Below, in pieces: positions 1 through 10,924 of a DNA stretch of 64,000 nucleotides. Under the pieces are notes generated by a model, which made no database searches, was not told the DNA's origin, and saw nothing but the letters and a program-made list of their open reading frames with translations. The DNA comes from Oasisia sp. SBJ-2009 (Eukaryota; Annelida; Polychaeta; Sabellida; Siboglinidae), in assembly GCA_964017155.1 (NCBI GenBank), contig OZ024861.1, positions 34,070,693 to 34,134,692 on the forward strand, written 5' to 3'. Positions within the stretch are counted from its first letter, which is position 1. The number at the start of each line of letters is the position of its first letter. The translations under genes and the position numbers were made by a program.

Positions 1-375
1 GAAGGATGCAAGCATTATAACCATCTACAAGAAAGGTGATCGAACAGACTGTGGGAACTATAGAGGAATCTCTCTTCTTTCCATAGCAGGCAAGATCTTC
101 GCCAGGATCCTCCTCAACAGACTATCTACCCACCTAACACCAGAGGTAGTTCCGGAGACACAATGTGGCTTCAGAGGTAACCGGAGCACCGTGGATATGA
201 TATTTTGTCTCCGACAACTACAAGAAAAGTGCACTGAGCAGGACCGACCACTGTACATGGTATTTGTCGACTTCAGTAAGGCGTTCGATACAGTTGGGAG
301 GACCGGACTATGGCAGCTACTGAAGAAGTATGGCTGCCCAGAGAAGTTCACAACAATGATCGAGGAACTACATAA
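1..375 (+). mobile_element. Non-LTR retrotransposon fragment (reverse transcriptase N-terminal part)
   Basis: Translation gives the start of a LINE reverse transcriptase, with the blocks GNYRGISLLS, QCGFRGNRSTVDM and FVDFSKAFDTV typical of APE-type non-LTR elements. The fragment enters from outside the window and stops abruptly after the residues EELHN. The downstream YxDD motif, thumb and C-terminus are missing. All 375 bases are identical to 4339-4713. LINEs are normally truncated at the 5' end, so a copy broken inside the RT on its 3' side points to a later deletion or rearrangement. The clade is not settled. Confidence 0.85.
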
Positions 376-1119
376 TAAGTTACCTTTAATTGGGTCTTCA
401 TTTCAAACAACCACTTGTATAATTACGGCAAACCAAGAACAAAACGTATTAATCAGGGCGTACGGGGGTCGAACTGGACACCTCGTAATATTTGTGGTTG
501 CCTTGTTGTTTTTTATAAACCGCCAACCTTCCGTAATAATAATATAGAGGGCAACCCTCTCAAAAAAGTGTACCTCATTCCGAAAAGTGCACTTACATTG
601 AGGCCTATGTGGTCTCTTAATGACCCCTGTGCTTTTATTTCTCGTTCCACATTTTCACAATAGTTATATAGCAACAAACCTAAATGTAGTATCGAATATC
701 ATGAATGACGATGACTAATACTAACGACAATAAAATATTAATACGTTTATGTTGTAGGAAGCCAGGAACCAAATATTTAATAAAATGTCGAAGAATCTAT
801 TCGGTTTCGCCTTTGACATCACACGAAAGGAGTCATACTTACCTGAATCAATATATTCCTATACTATATCGAAATGACGTCCATTAATTGATCTACTGAA
901 CAATACAACGAAACAATAGAATGAAGCTAAATTGTACATATTCACGAACCAAACGTGAACCCCCAACCCTAAGTGTTATGCAATCGTGACGTGATGCAAT
1001 TCGGAATGGATTTCATTATAATATCTACGTCCCTTGAACACTATTAAGGACAGAGCACTGATGATGCATTGCCTACTACTGATTAATTATGCCATATTTT
1101 TAAAATAATGTATAAATAA
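376..1119. other. No gene recognised
   Basis: AT-rich sequence after the LINE break point. Short ORFs here lack recognisable motifs or splice context. Confidence 0.6.
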
Positions 1120-1162
<43 letters not shown>

Positions 1163-1174
1163 TGTGTGTATATA

Positions 1175-1262
<88 letters not shown>

Positions 1263-1280
1263 TATACATATATATATACA
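1120..1280. repeat. (TA)n microsatellite
   Basis: About 160 bp of near-pure TA dinucleotides with a few GTGTG interruptions. It yields false ORFs of alternating Tyr-Ile on both strands. Confidence 0.95.
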
Positions 1281-1474
1281 GTAAATATATTTATTTAGTG
1301 CCGATTACGATTGCAGGCAAAGAAATAGACGATGAGAGAAACAAGTTGAATGTGATCAGCGTGCATTTCAAGTAAATGTGGAAGAAGAGACGATCGGATG
1401 CATGTCACCATAGTACACAAAGGCGTGTACTACGTTATATTGCAATGTAACGCGGTTGATAATAATATTACTGT

Positions 1475-1519
<45 letters not shown>

Positions 1520-1578
1520 CACTACCACTACCACTACCACTACCACTACCACTACCACTACCACTACCACTACCACTA
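1475..1578. repeat. (CTA)n to (CCACTA)n microsatellite
   Basis: A trinucleotide CTA array passes into a hexanucleotide CCACTA array, about 104 bp in all. It gives poly-Thr and Leu-Pro false ORFs. Confidence 0.95.
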
Positions 1579-2087
1579 ATAATAATAATAACAATTTCTA
1601 GAATTTATATCATCAGGCACCTGAGTTCATATGTGCAACAATCAAGTGCCATTAGTCATCATTGCAGCTAGGGGCATTTCATAACAAATGGCTACAGATG
1701 ATTGTTTAACGCGACGTGGAGTTTATTCCCGATTTTTGATTCACCTACATATAAAGTTATGTTGTCAATGCTAATCTTAGCTTTACGAAATGGCATATGT
1801 TACGATACACGTAATCTAACGTTTTTATGGATATGTGTGGTATTGATATAACGCAGGAAACTAACCAAATTGTATGGTTGTTTCTGTAGAAAGTGTATAA
1901 CGTATATTGGTGGCTACCTTTATATTTTTCTGTACGAAAGTCAATGCAACCGATAAAGTAGGGGTGATGGTGACAAACGAGGAGACCAAGACTATTAAGC
2001 GTGCTAAACTATTATGTGCATCTTGATTGCTTGTGGTTTCTGAAAAATTACTTCGCACGTGATAATACAATACTTACTCGCATTTAG

Positions 2088-2263
2088 TCCAATGTACCAT
2101 ATTGCGTCGCGAGTAATGTAACAGTCATGTCCTCACAATGCCCTAGCTTATTGCTTTATAAATGTCGTTTAATGATAATTAGTCTTAAGTAATAAAATAG
2201 GTTTTCGAAAAAATAGATATGTTAAGAATGTATCACACACACACACATATTTATATATATATA

Positions 2264-2312
<49 letters not shown>

Positions 2313-2349
2313 TGTATATATATATATATACAGTGTATATATATATACA

Positions 2350-2395
<46 letters not shown>

Positions 2396-2448
2396 TGTAT
2401 ACATATATATATATATATATACAGTGTATACATATTTATACATATATT

Positions 2449-2482
<34 letters not shown>

Positions 2483-3024
2483 TATTCATATGCATGTATA
2501 CACATATATATATATATATATATATATATCATAAACATCAACAGTTATATCATTTCAACCAAAGCGAAACGCATAAATAATAATATTTTATGGGTATTTT
2601 ATTATTACATAATCCAATGTACCATATTGCGTCGCGATTAATGTAACAGTCATGTCCTAACAATGCCGTAGATTATTGCTTTATAAATGTCGTTTAATGA
2701 TAATTAGTCTTAAGTAATAAAATAGGTTTTCGAAAAAATAGATATGTTAAGAATGTACTATATTTCACGCGCACACACACACATTTATATATATATATAT
2801 ATATATCTATATATATATATATATTCATATATATATATATATACAGTGTATACATATTTATATATATATATATATATATTCATATGTATATATATATGTA
2901 TATATATATATATATTCATATATATATATATATATATCATAAACATCAACATTTATATCATTTCAACCAAGCGTAACGCCTAAATAATAATATTTTATGG
3001 GTATTTTATTATTACATAATCCAT
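2088..3024. repeat. Tandem duplication of a ~0.4-0.5 kb unit holding (TA)n arrays
   Basis: Unit 1 (2088-2612) and unit 2 (2613-3024) begin with the same roughly 140 bp (starting TCCAATGTACCATATTGCG). Each continues into a (TA)n array and ends with the same roughly 85-bp tail. The flanks differ at only a few positions, while the TA core differs in length (about 300 versus 170 bp). The cores are broken by the palindromic spacer TACAGTGTA, five times in unit 1 and once in unit 2. No coding content. Confidence 0.9.
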
Positions 3025-3689
3025 TCTGGTCGTGACCTCGACTGAATATTGTATGTATTTGCGAGGATATTGTCGATTGGGAGTGGAATTATATCATATG
3101 TAACACGAATTGCTTATTGATCTTATTATTGAATGTGCATTCTTGTATAATAAAGGTATTGGGTTCGATGACACGATGTAGTGGTGTGTTTGCTTTTCTG
3201 TAAATCATGTGCATGCGTATTTGTTTAGCAAACAAATTAGCATTTGACATCATATCAGTGTTTATGTAATTGCCAAGTACTGTGGGACTGATTTAATGGG
3301 GGACGAGTTCGTCGTATTTCCTGCGACGCGGTGTCTTTGAGGCATCAAGTTTGCATTCGTTATATAGTGACGTAGCGAGACGGGGCCTGAGATACACTAG
3401 CATACGAGCAATAGGGCGTGTAAGTCTCGCGCGCGAAAACGAGGCTGGGGGCAGTTGGGGGCAGAAAGTCCATATTCTCCATGTTAACGTATAGGACTTC
3501 GTTTTGTTTTTGGTTGTAATCATCGAACTGTTCCAGTCTAACTATTTCAATTATACTGTCCGAAGGATTATTACAAGCAGAAGCAGTGGAACACTTTGCC
3601 GGTGACAATGATCACGGAAATCATGAATTGTAATCGATTATAATGGTGGTTGCCATGGCAACAACGGCAAGTACTTGCGTTTGGCGATC
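3025..3689. other. No gene recognised
   Basis: Minus-strand ORFs of 76-82 codons are present, but no domain, splice pattern or codon signature supports them. Confidence 0.5.
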
Positions 3690-3807
<118 letters not shown>

Positions 3808-3895
3808 AATGAAAAGTGCCATTTTAAGTATGGACCATGAATTGCCCTGGTAATGTACATAGTGATATAGGAGACAAAAAAGACAAAGAAGACAA

Positions 3896-4763
3896 CTACT
3901 GACAATTGGACAATGGAACGTCAGGACTCTCCTCGACCGAGAAGGAGCTAACCGACCAGAAAGACGTACGGCACTAGTAGCAATGGAACTTGCCAAATAC
4001 AACATCGACATCGCCGCCCTATGTGAAACAAGGTTCTCAGAGTCTGGTAGTCTCGACGACTTGGAATACTCTTTCTTCTGGAGTGGCAAACCCGAAGGAG
4101 AAAGAAGGGAGGCCGGAGTGGGCTTTGCTATCAAAAAGGATATCATCACAAAGCTGACAGAAATGCCACGGCCAGTAAGTGACAGAATCATGACGATAAG
4201 ACTACCTCTGAGCAAGGACAACTTTGCTACAATTACAATTCCTGCAGAAGTATGGAAGCATGGAGGAGACAATCTGTTCAGCAGACTGCACCAACTAATC
4301 ACCAATGCCTGGGAGATGGGTTCTGTACCACAAGCATGGAAGGATGCAAGCATTATAACCATCTACAAGAAAGGTGATCGAACAGACTGTGGGAACTATA
4401 GAGGAATCTCTCTTCTTTCCATAGCAGGCAAGATCTTCGCCAGGATCCTCCTCAACAGACTATCTACCCACCTAACACCAGAGGTAGTTCCGGAGACACA
4501 ATGTGGCTTCAGAGGTAACCGGAGCACCGTGGATATGATATTTTGTCTCCGACAACTACAAGAAAAGTGCACTGAGCAGGACCGACCACTGTACATGGTA
4601 TTTGTCGACTTCAGTAAGGCGTTCGATACAGTTGGGAGGACCGGACTATGGCAGCTACTGAAGAAGTATGGCTGCCCAGAGAAGTTCACAACAATGATCG
4701 AGGAACTACATAACGGAATGATGGCGACTGTTAATGATGGCGACTGGCGACATTTATCGTGAC
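3896..4763 (+). mobile_element. Internally deleted LINE: endonuclease start fused to RT start
   Basis: The open frame starts upstream of the ATG at 3983 with WNVRTLLD and continues with RRTALVAMELAKYNIDIAAL, the beginning of an APE-type endonuclease. Near 4240 the frame jumps from the early endonuclease (LPLSKDNFATI) to the linker just before the RT (EVWKHGGDNL). Most of the endonuclease and the linker are therefore missing, yet the frame stays open. The RT part runs through FVDFSKAFDTV and ends after GMMATVNDGDW at a stop near 4762. Bases 4339-4713 equal 1-375 of the window. It cannot encode an active RT because the catalytic YxDD region is absent. Confidence 0.85.
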
Positions 4764-5860
4764 ACACTTACGGGCCCTATAGAATCATTCGTAGCAACGA
4801 TGGATGCGATTGCCAATTTCCGTTTCGTGTCGTGATTCCTTGTTAATACCCATTTTCGATTTGTTTTAATTGTATGAGTATTTATAATATGATGAGATCA
4901 ATGCAATACAACATTATTATGTAATACGCTAATAACTGTGAGACTTTGATACATCGTTGCAAGAAATGGTATTTTTAGCATCAACACAGCTGTTTGCCGT
5001 ATGGTTGTATCAAGTTTGCTGGCAACAAAATCTAGAGGTGATTGAGTGCATTAGTCCACCGTTATAATATTGCATAGTGACGATTGGTTAGGATCAGATG
5101 GGTGTGTAGGGAAGGGAACTATAAGCAAATGAGATATGACATATATGTTAGTCGCATACGTGTGAAAGAAACCAAAGTAGCCTACGTCCCAAACACAGGT
5201 GCAAAAAGTTATCTGGATAAATTTATCCCATATTCACCGCAAGATAGATTCGCGGAAGATAGAAAATATAACATTCCGCATGGTTAGTGATATGTAGGTG
5301 ATTTACGTCAAGAACGTGACTCAAGTGTCCCACGTGCTGAACGTAATCATGACATATGACATTGGTTTTTAAACTTGACGTCTGACTTTGACCCAATTTT
5401 GTAATTGACGACCTGTCCACCAGGGGTGCTATATGACATTTGACCTAGTTTATACTTCACCACTTTTTCACCAGGGGACATGTGACCTATGCCTTTTACC
5501 TTGCTCTTGCACCGCGCAGCTCTCCAGCCTTCATCTTGATCTACACTACTACATACATCTAGCCGTTTTGTGAGGAAACATTCTGATTTGCACGATTTTG
5601 TGAACATTAAATTGTTTATATATGTCTGGACTCCGTGATTATCTTAGTTTATATGTAGTCTATTTACAATGACATATATGCCAACCTGTTCACAGCACCT
5701 TTAAGATCATACAACGAATATTTGTCTTCAGTTACATAATAAAATGCCAGTAATAAGATAGGTGACCAAGATGCAGTTAATTAGATACGTTATGATATAG
5801 TAAAGAAGTGCTCACATTTGTAGCAATGTAAATTATGTGCATATATAGGTCAAATTAAGT
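4764..5860. other. No gene recognised
   Basis: Two CACCAGGGG and several TGACCT-type half sites recur between 5380 and 5500. I see no coding or RNA gene. Confidence 0.5.
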
Positions 5861-5861
5861 A

Positions 5862-6045
5862 TATATGCGGTGGAGTAGTGGATACCACTCTTGCCTCTCA
5901 CGCCGGCGGAACGGGTTCGATCCCCGGTACCGGCAGTTGTGATTAAAAAAATCTGGCTCTCTTCTGTAGTGTCTGGATTAACGAAAATGGGACTTTTCAC
6001 TGTATCTCAGCCAAAATTGCAGGTAAGTTGAAAGGTTTTTTAGGG
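5862..6045 (+). mobile_element. tRNA-derived SINE-like unit
   Basis: A tRNA-like head spans about 5862-5935. It has a 4-bp D-arm (5870-5873 with 5885-5888), a box A-like TGGAGTAGTGG (5871-5881), an anticodon loop CTCTCAC (a Glu-type CTC anticodon) and a box B GGTTCGATCCC (5914-5924). The A-B spacing suits RNA polymerase III. The acceptor arm does not pair: the 3' side TACCGGC has no partner upstream. This is therefore a SINE head or tRNA pseudogene and not a working tRNA gene. The unrelated body after the head runs up to the TTAA where the next element inserted. Confidence 0.55.
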
Positions 6046-6051
6046 CATTAA

Positions 6052-6725
6052 CCCATTACTTAGCACTCAGCCGATTTGAACGTGACGCCTGTGCCTCCTC
6101 AAGTATTTGACGTAGATGTTTAAAAAATATTGCTTGCGCCATTGTCTTTGCTCTAGCGCCTTTATTATTCAATTCTCGCAATTGCATGTTGCATATTGTA
6201 GACAATACAAGTACCTACACAGTGGTGTCAAAACTGTTGTCATATCTTTAAAATATGTTGACCATTTCTTGATTGACATTACGACATTTTGAAACTTTTT
6301 ATAAAATAAATATGTTGTTGCGGTGTAACTTTTTATGCTTGGATTTCTACTGCTATAAGTTGGTTTTATTTAAAACAACATTAAATTCTCTACACACTGG
6401 TGTATAACTTGTTATAATATATTACACATTTTAGCTGTATACGTGGCCAACTCCTGGCTGGAGGACATTTTTAAATGTCCAAAAACAAAAACCTATTGTT
6501 GTTAGATTTCGAAAATGCGGTAAATATTTTTGAGAAGGGAAGTATCCAAAATAATCACAATTTAATGTTATATGTCTAGATAGGTGGTGCATTTATTGCA
6601 TATCATAATCACTAGATGCAACCACGTAAACCGAATGCAAACGCTGTGATGTATTCGCTGGCCGGCTATGGCCGACCTGAGGAGATTCGAGGTGACCGTC
6701 AATGCCCGACTTGAGTGCTAATCGG
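6052..6725. mobile_element. Non-autonomous piggyBac-like element with TTAA duplications
   Basis: The element is flanked by TTAA at 6048-6051 and 6726-6729. Its ends are imperfect inverted repeats of about 60 bp: the left begins CCCATTACTTAGCACTCAG, the right (reverse complement) CCGATTAGCACTCAAG. Further in, both ends share GACG..C..CTCCTCA blocks. TTAA duplication with CC-starting termini is characteristic of piggyBac; Kolobok also uses TTAA. There is no transposase ORF in the 674 bp, so it would depend on an enzyme in trans. Confidence 0.7.
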
Positions 6726-7087
6726 TTAATTTTAAGATATCATATTCTTTTTACAAGCAAAAGTTAAGCTGGGGATTATTTCAAGGTATTATTCTGAATA
6801 CATAAATTTCAACTCTTACGCATAGCCCTTCGCCATAACCTATGTGTGGCTATACAGACGAGTTTAATATTACCCTTGGCCCTTGGTTTAGGGTATTAAC
6901 CCAGCCCTAGGTTGTACTTCTAGTATAGGGGCAAGTAATGTTAATTTAAAATTTACTGTCTAGCAATTATATAATTAATGGTTTGCAATAACAATTTGTG
7001 CGGTTATAATGCTATAATTATACTTGGGCTTGGTTGTCATGGCTTTGTTTCGTAAAAACTTGATGCTATTTACTAATTCACTTGCAG

Positions 7088-9370
7088 GTATGGATGTGAA
7101 CTAAATGGCGGCAACCCATGCTACACTCAGTCTTCACCGCAGGAATTTGTGTCTAAGCGGCTGGACATGATAGAAATGACTCTACGTAAGTGTTTTAGCA
7201 CATCGGCTCTGATGATAAGTAACATCATTTTGGAATATGATTGTGATTTGCTGTGATGAGTTACCAATTTAAGACACATAATTGGTGGATTGGTATTATT
7301 ATAATCCTATAATAGTATTAGCACTTCCACAATTGGTTGAAAGTCTACCTTATGACATGATCAATGCACTGTATTGCACAAAAGTAAAAGTTAATGTAAG
7401 TATGGGACTTTGATTCATTATGATTAAGTTTAAATTATAGTTTTATAATAATATTGTAAGGGTAAGGAAACACATTGTACACGTTTTCTAGTATTACGTT
7501 ATATTTGATGGTAATGTTCACGTCAATGTGTTATGCATTGTCATGCGATCAGATGCTGGTTCTCCTTGAAAAATGGTCATGCGGCATCAACTTGTCTGAG
7601 AAGACATGCTCAAGTCATCGTGCTGAAGCACCTCACACACAATGCTGGGCGAGATAACAACTTGAAGGCATACAGTTTTTCGAAGACACAAAGAGAACCG
7701 TCACCTTCATCTCGAAAAATGCAGAAAACAACGCTCTGGTTCTGCCGGGACGAGTGCAATGTTACAAGCTGATGCCATCATCAGAAACAAAGATAAAAGT
7801 GTATACAGCCTATACACGGGATTTAGGTAAGCAATAATGTGCCATTTATTAAAATATTGCTCGCCTGTACCCTAATATAGTGTATTATTAACATTAATTT
7901 ATAATAAGTAATTATAATCACTGCTGTAATGTCATTTTATGAAGATTGCATTGAGAAGTTTTACAAAATATGTTTAAAGGATGTGTAATGTAGTACGTAA
8001 TTGAATTTGTTTATAAAATTGTTTTAAAGTTGATGAACTATTGTGTTGTTTGCTAAAATATCACGAAGTATGTTGTACTCATTGATAATTATGCCTTTGT
8101 ATTGTGTTTCATGACTTATTTGTTGGTATATATGTTTCAGGCCATCAGATCATGAGCAAAACTGGTTTTCGAAAGACATTGAAGGCCCTGCTGCCATTCA
8201 TTGTGACAGCCCGGCCTATGACTGACCTCTGCTGGACATGTCAGAAAAACAACATCTACCGAAGTGCCAACCTGCTAGATGCAGACAAAAGCGTGCGTCT
8301 TCATCAACAGGAACGACACCTCCTTGTTGTACAGCATGAGCGTTTGCTGAACAACGAGATGGTTGTCAGGGCAAATAATGTGTGCCGCCAGTTGGAATTG
8401 GTGAGTTGACTGCTAGCGCTCCCTGTAGCCATCAAATTTGATGCACTACAGTGTTGACTATGCGCAGCAAGTCCACTTGCCTAGTGACCCACTGCAGCCG
8501 GGGCCAATCTACTTTCTGGTTCCACGGAAAGTTGGATTGTTCGGGAGTCCCTAAACAGGTGAACTTCCTGATTGATGAGGCTTATCTCATCTCGAAAGGG
8601 TCAAATGCAGCCGTTTCTTACCTTCACTATTCTTTTGAGCATTTTACCTTGGTGAGACTAAAACAAATCTTCACTGCGACAACTGCCCAGGACAAAACAA
8701 GAACCGTGTTATCCTATGGTACTGAGCTTGGAGGGTTTCCATCGGTTTCCACAAACGGATACATCTGAATTTCGTAATAGCAGGACATACCAAATTAGCC
8801 CATGATGGATGTGTTGGGCTTTTAAAGCAGGCATTCAGATGCCATGCAGTGCCGTCGTTGGAGCAGTTTCAGTCTGTGGTGACACGGAGTGTTCGCCTCA
8901 ACTCAGCCCGCTAGTTGGAACAGAGGGCGGCACGAGCTATGTGCCAGTCGAGGACTGGCAGACCCATTTCAGCTCCTTCTCCAAGCCAGTGCCCGTTGTC
9001 AAGGGTATTAGCATTTCCGCTTTGATGTGCGGAACCCGGGAGGGAAGGTGTTTGTGAGGGCAACGGTTGACTCGTCTGAGCTGGCCATCACAGTGCTTAC
9101 GAGAAATCTATGCTGACTAGCCTGCCACCGCCCCTGTCGCTGTCACAGCTCCCGGCATGAGTGAGCAGAGACAGTGGTATCTGTATGACACCATCCGGGA
9201 GTATGTGGCAGATGAACAGAAGGATATTTTTGCCCTCTTCCAGGTGACACCAAACCAGCAACACCTCCATTACCATGCTAGCAACAAATGCTACAACTGT
9301 GCCAGAAGAGAGAAAGGGAAAGGGGAAGAGCACTGGTGGGCCAACTCCTCCAAAGCGAGATCGGCAGTGT
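7088..9370 (+). pseudogene. Decayed three-exon DUF7869-type (transposon-like) gene
   Basis: Exon 1 (7088-7185) reads YGCELNGGNPCYTQ. Exon 2 ends at the donor at 7826 and carries FISKNAENNALVLPGRVQCY and LMPSSETKIKVY. Exon 3 starts at 8141 and carries ARPMTDLCWTCQKNN, then YSVDYAQQVHLPSDPLQPGP, KQVNFLIDEAYLISKG, LHCDNCPGQNKN, IAGHTK..FGLLKQ-like and RQWYLYDTIREYV. I recognise this order of motifs from a multicopy animal family annotated as DUF7869. Exon borders have proper AG and GT signals, and the exon 2/3 junction keeps phase. The frame shifts at least five times (inside exon 2, near 8405, 8555, 8650 and after 8900) and has internal stops, so no full protein can be made. The function of the family is unproven; its copy number suggests a mobile element. 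Confidence 0.75.
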
Positions 9371-10900
9371 TCATATTGGTGTCACATAGCTTACTAATAA
9401 CATTATATATTTCATACTTTTTGAGTGTTGTAAAGTAAACAATAATAACTTGTCTCATTGTACCATTGCTCATAGTGTTTGCAAGATGCTACACTAGCTT
9501 CTACAGCTGTTTTCACTTTGTATTCCATGTACACTGTGAAATTATGTTACCACTTGCAGCAGCAGCTTTTTTACCTCGAATGTGCAGTTAATAGCCAATT
9601 ATATCATAACATGCATGATATGTTAATCAAATTTTAAAGTGTATGCAATCGGTATGGCTAGAACTTCTATGACTGTTTGTACGTAAACACAAACAATCAC
9701 CAACAGTAGGTATCGGCTGGATGAAACAAGGCGAAGAGGTGACTAAAGCAAATTAACAGCCTTTTTCACATCTGTATCCAATGTGTTACATGTTATTTTG
9801 GTTACATCATCTGTGCTGTTCTATGGTATAGTTATATCATAACATATATAGTTTATGCCAAATATAAATGTCATACATTAAGTATTCACTAAAGTTAATT
9901 CACAACCGAAACAGTTTTTCTTAATATGTACTTTCGTGTAACTTTGATATTTAGTTTTGCAGTGGCATCTTTTTGTTTCTTGTGTGCAATTATTCCATAG
10001 CAACCATAGTGTATGACAAGTATGTATGTTGCATAAACATTGATCGGTATTTTACAATGTCAGTGTCAATAAACTACGTAAGTGTTGAACCATCGTTTTT
10101 CTCCGATTTTCATTGTGACCGTACTATGACAATGTGTTATCACTGTTGTAACTTTGTAATTTATTTAAAGGTACTCAATCCACTCGTTTGCTAATCGCCA
10201 AACCGGTCCTTTTATTACCAGATGTGTAATGTGTTAATAGTTTAACTAGTATGCACAGTCAGTTAATTTTTTTAATGCGTACTTGTCATTTTATAATTGT
10301 AAAAAAAGAATCGCCGTTACACCGGGTATAACTGGCGAAACAATCAGCAGCTGCCGACGCCCTGTGCTTTTTGGGTCACGTGTTTTATGCGAGAACGACT
10401 TACTACGGTACAATAACAAATCGCACGTGCTTTTGCGCGTCATGACTAAGATTGCAAGTCAAAGGCAGTGATTCTTCTATGAAGGTACGCATTAAATGCA
10501 TTAACGCAGTCAGCAACAAGAGCGAGTAGTCGGGGACTAATTCACTCTTGTGAACGTTGACTCGACGCGGATTCTCTAACTTGTAAGATTAGAATAAATA
10601 TAAGTCTGAGTGTCACTGACAAGGCAAGCCAGTGGCAGTGGCAGTGTGAGTTGACAGTCACCATCGATATCGCTCAGCATCACAACCTGTGTTGATATGT
10701 ACCGGTATTGTATTTGATTACGCAGGATCTTGTTAATAAACTTAGTAATTGCGAAAGTACATATCCAGAGAGAATAGATGACGTGAGGGACGAAATAAAA
10801 AATAAAATTGACACGGGGGACTGGTAATAGCTAGGCTCTTGTCGGTCGGGCAAGAAACGTTGTATTTTTAGGGGGAGCGTCCGTTATCTCGTGTAACAGA
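9371..10900. other. No gene recognised
   Basis: AT-rich sequence with ORFs under 75 codons and no motif. The last 300 bp may be 5' sequence of the next LINE. Confidence 0.5.
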
Positions 10901-10924
10901 ACCTCACACGGAGAATTATATATA

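Noticed and set aside
5380..5500. Nuclear-receptor-type TGACCT half sites as a regulatory element
   Set aside because: Spacing is irregular and no gene lies next to them; chance is likely.
5862..5935. Functional tRNA-Glu gene
   Set aside because: The acceptor stem does not pair and one anticodon-stem pair is missing, which fits a SINE head better.
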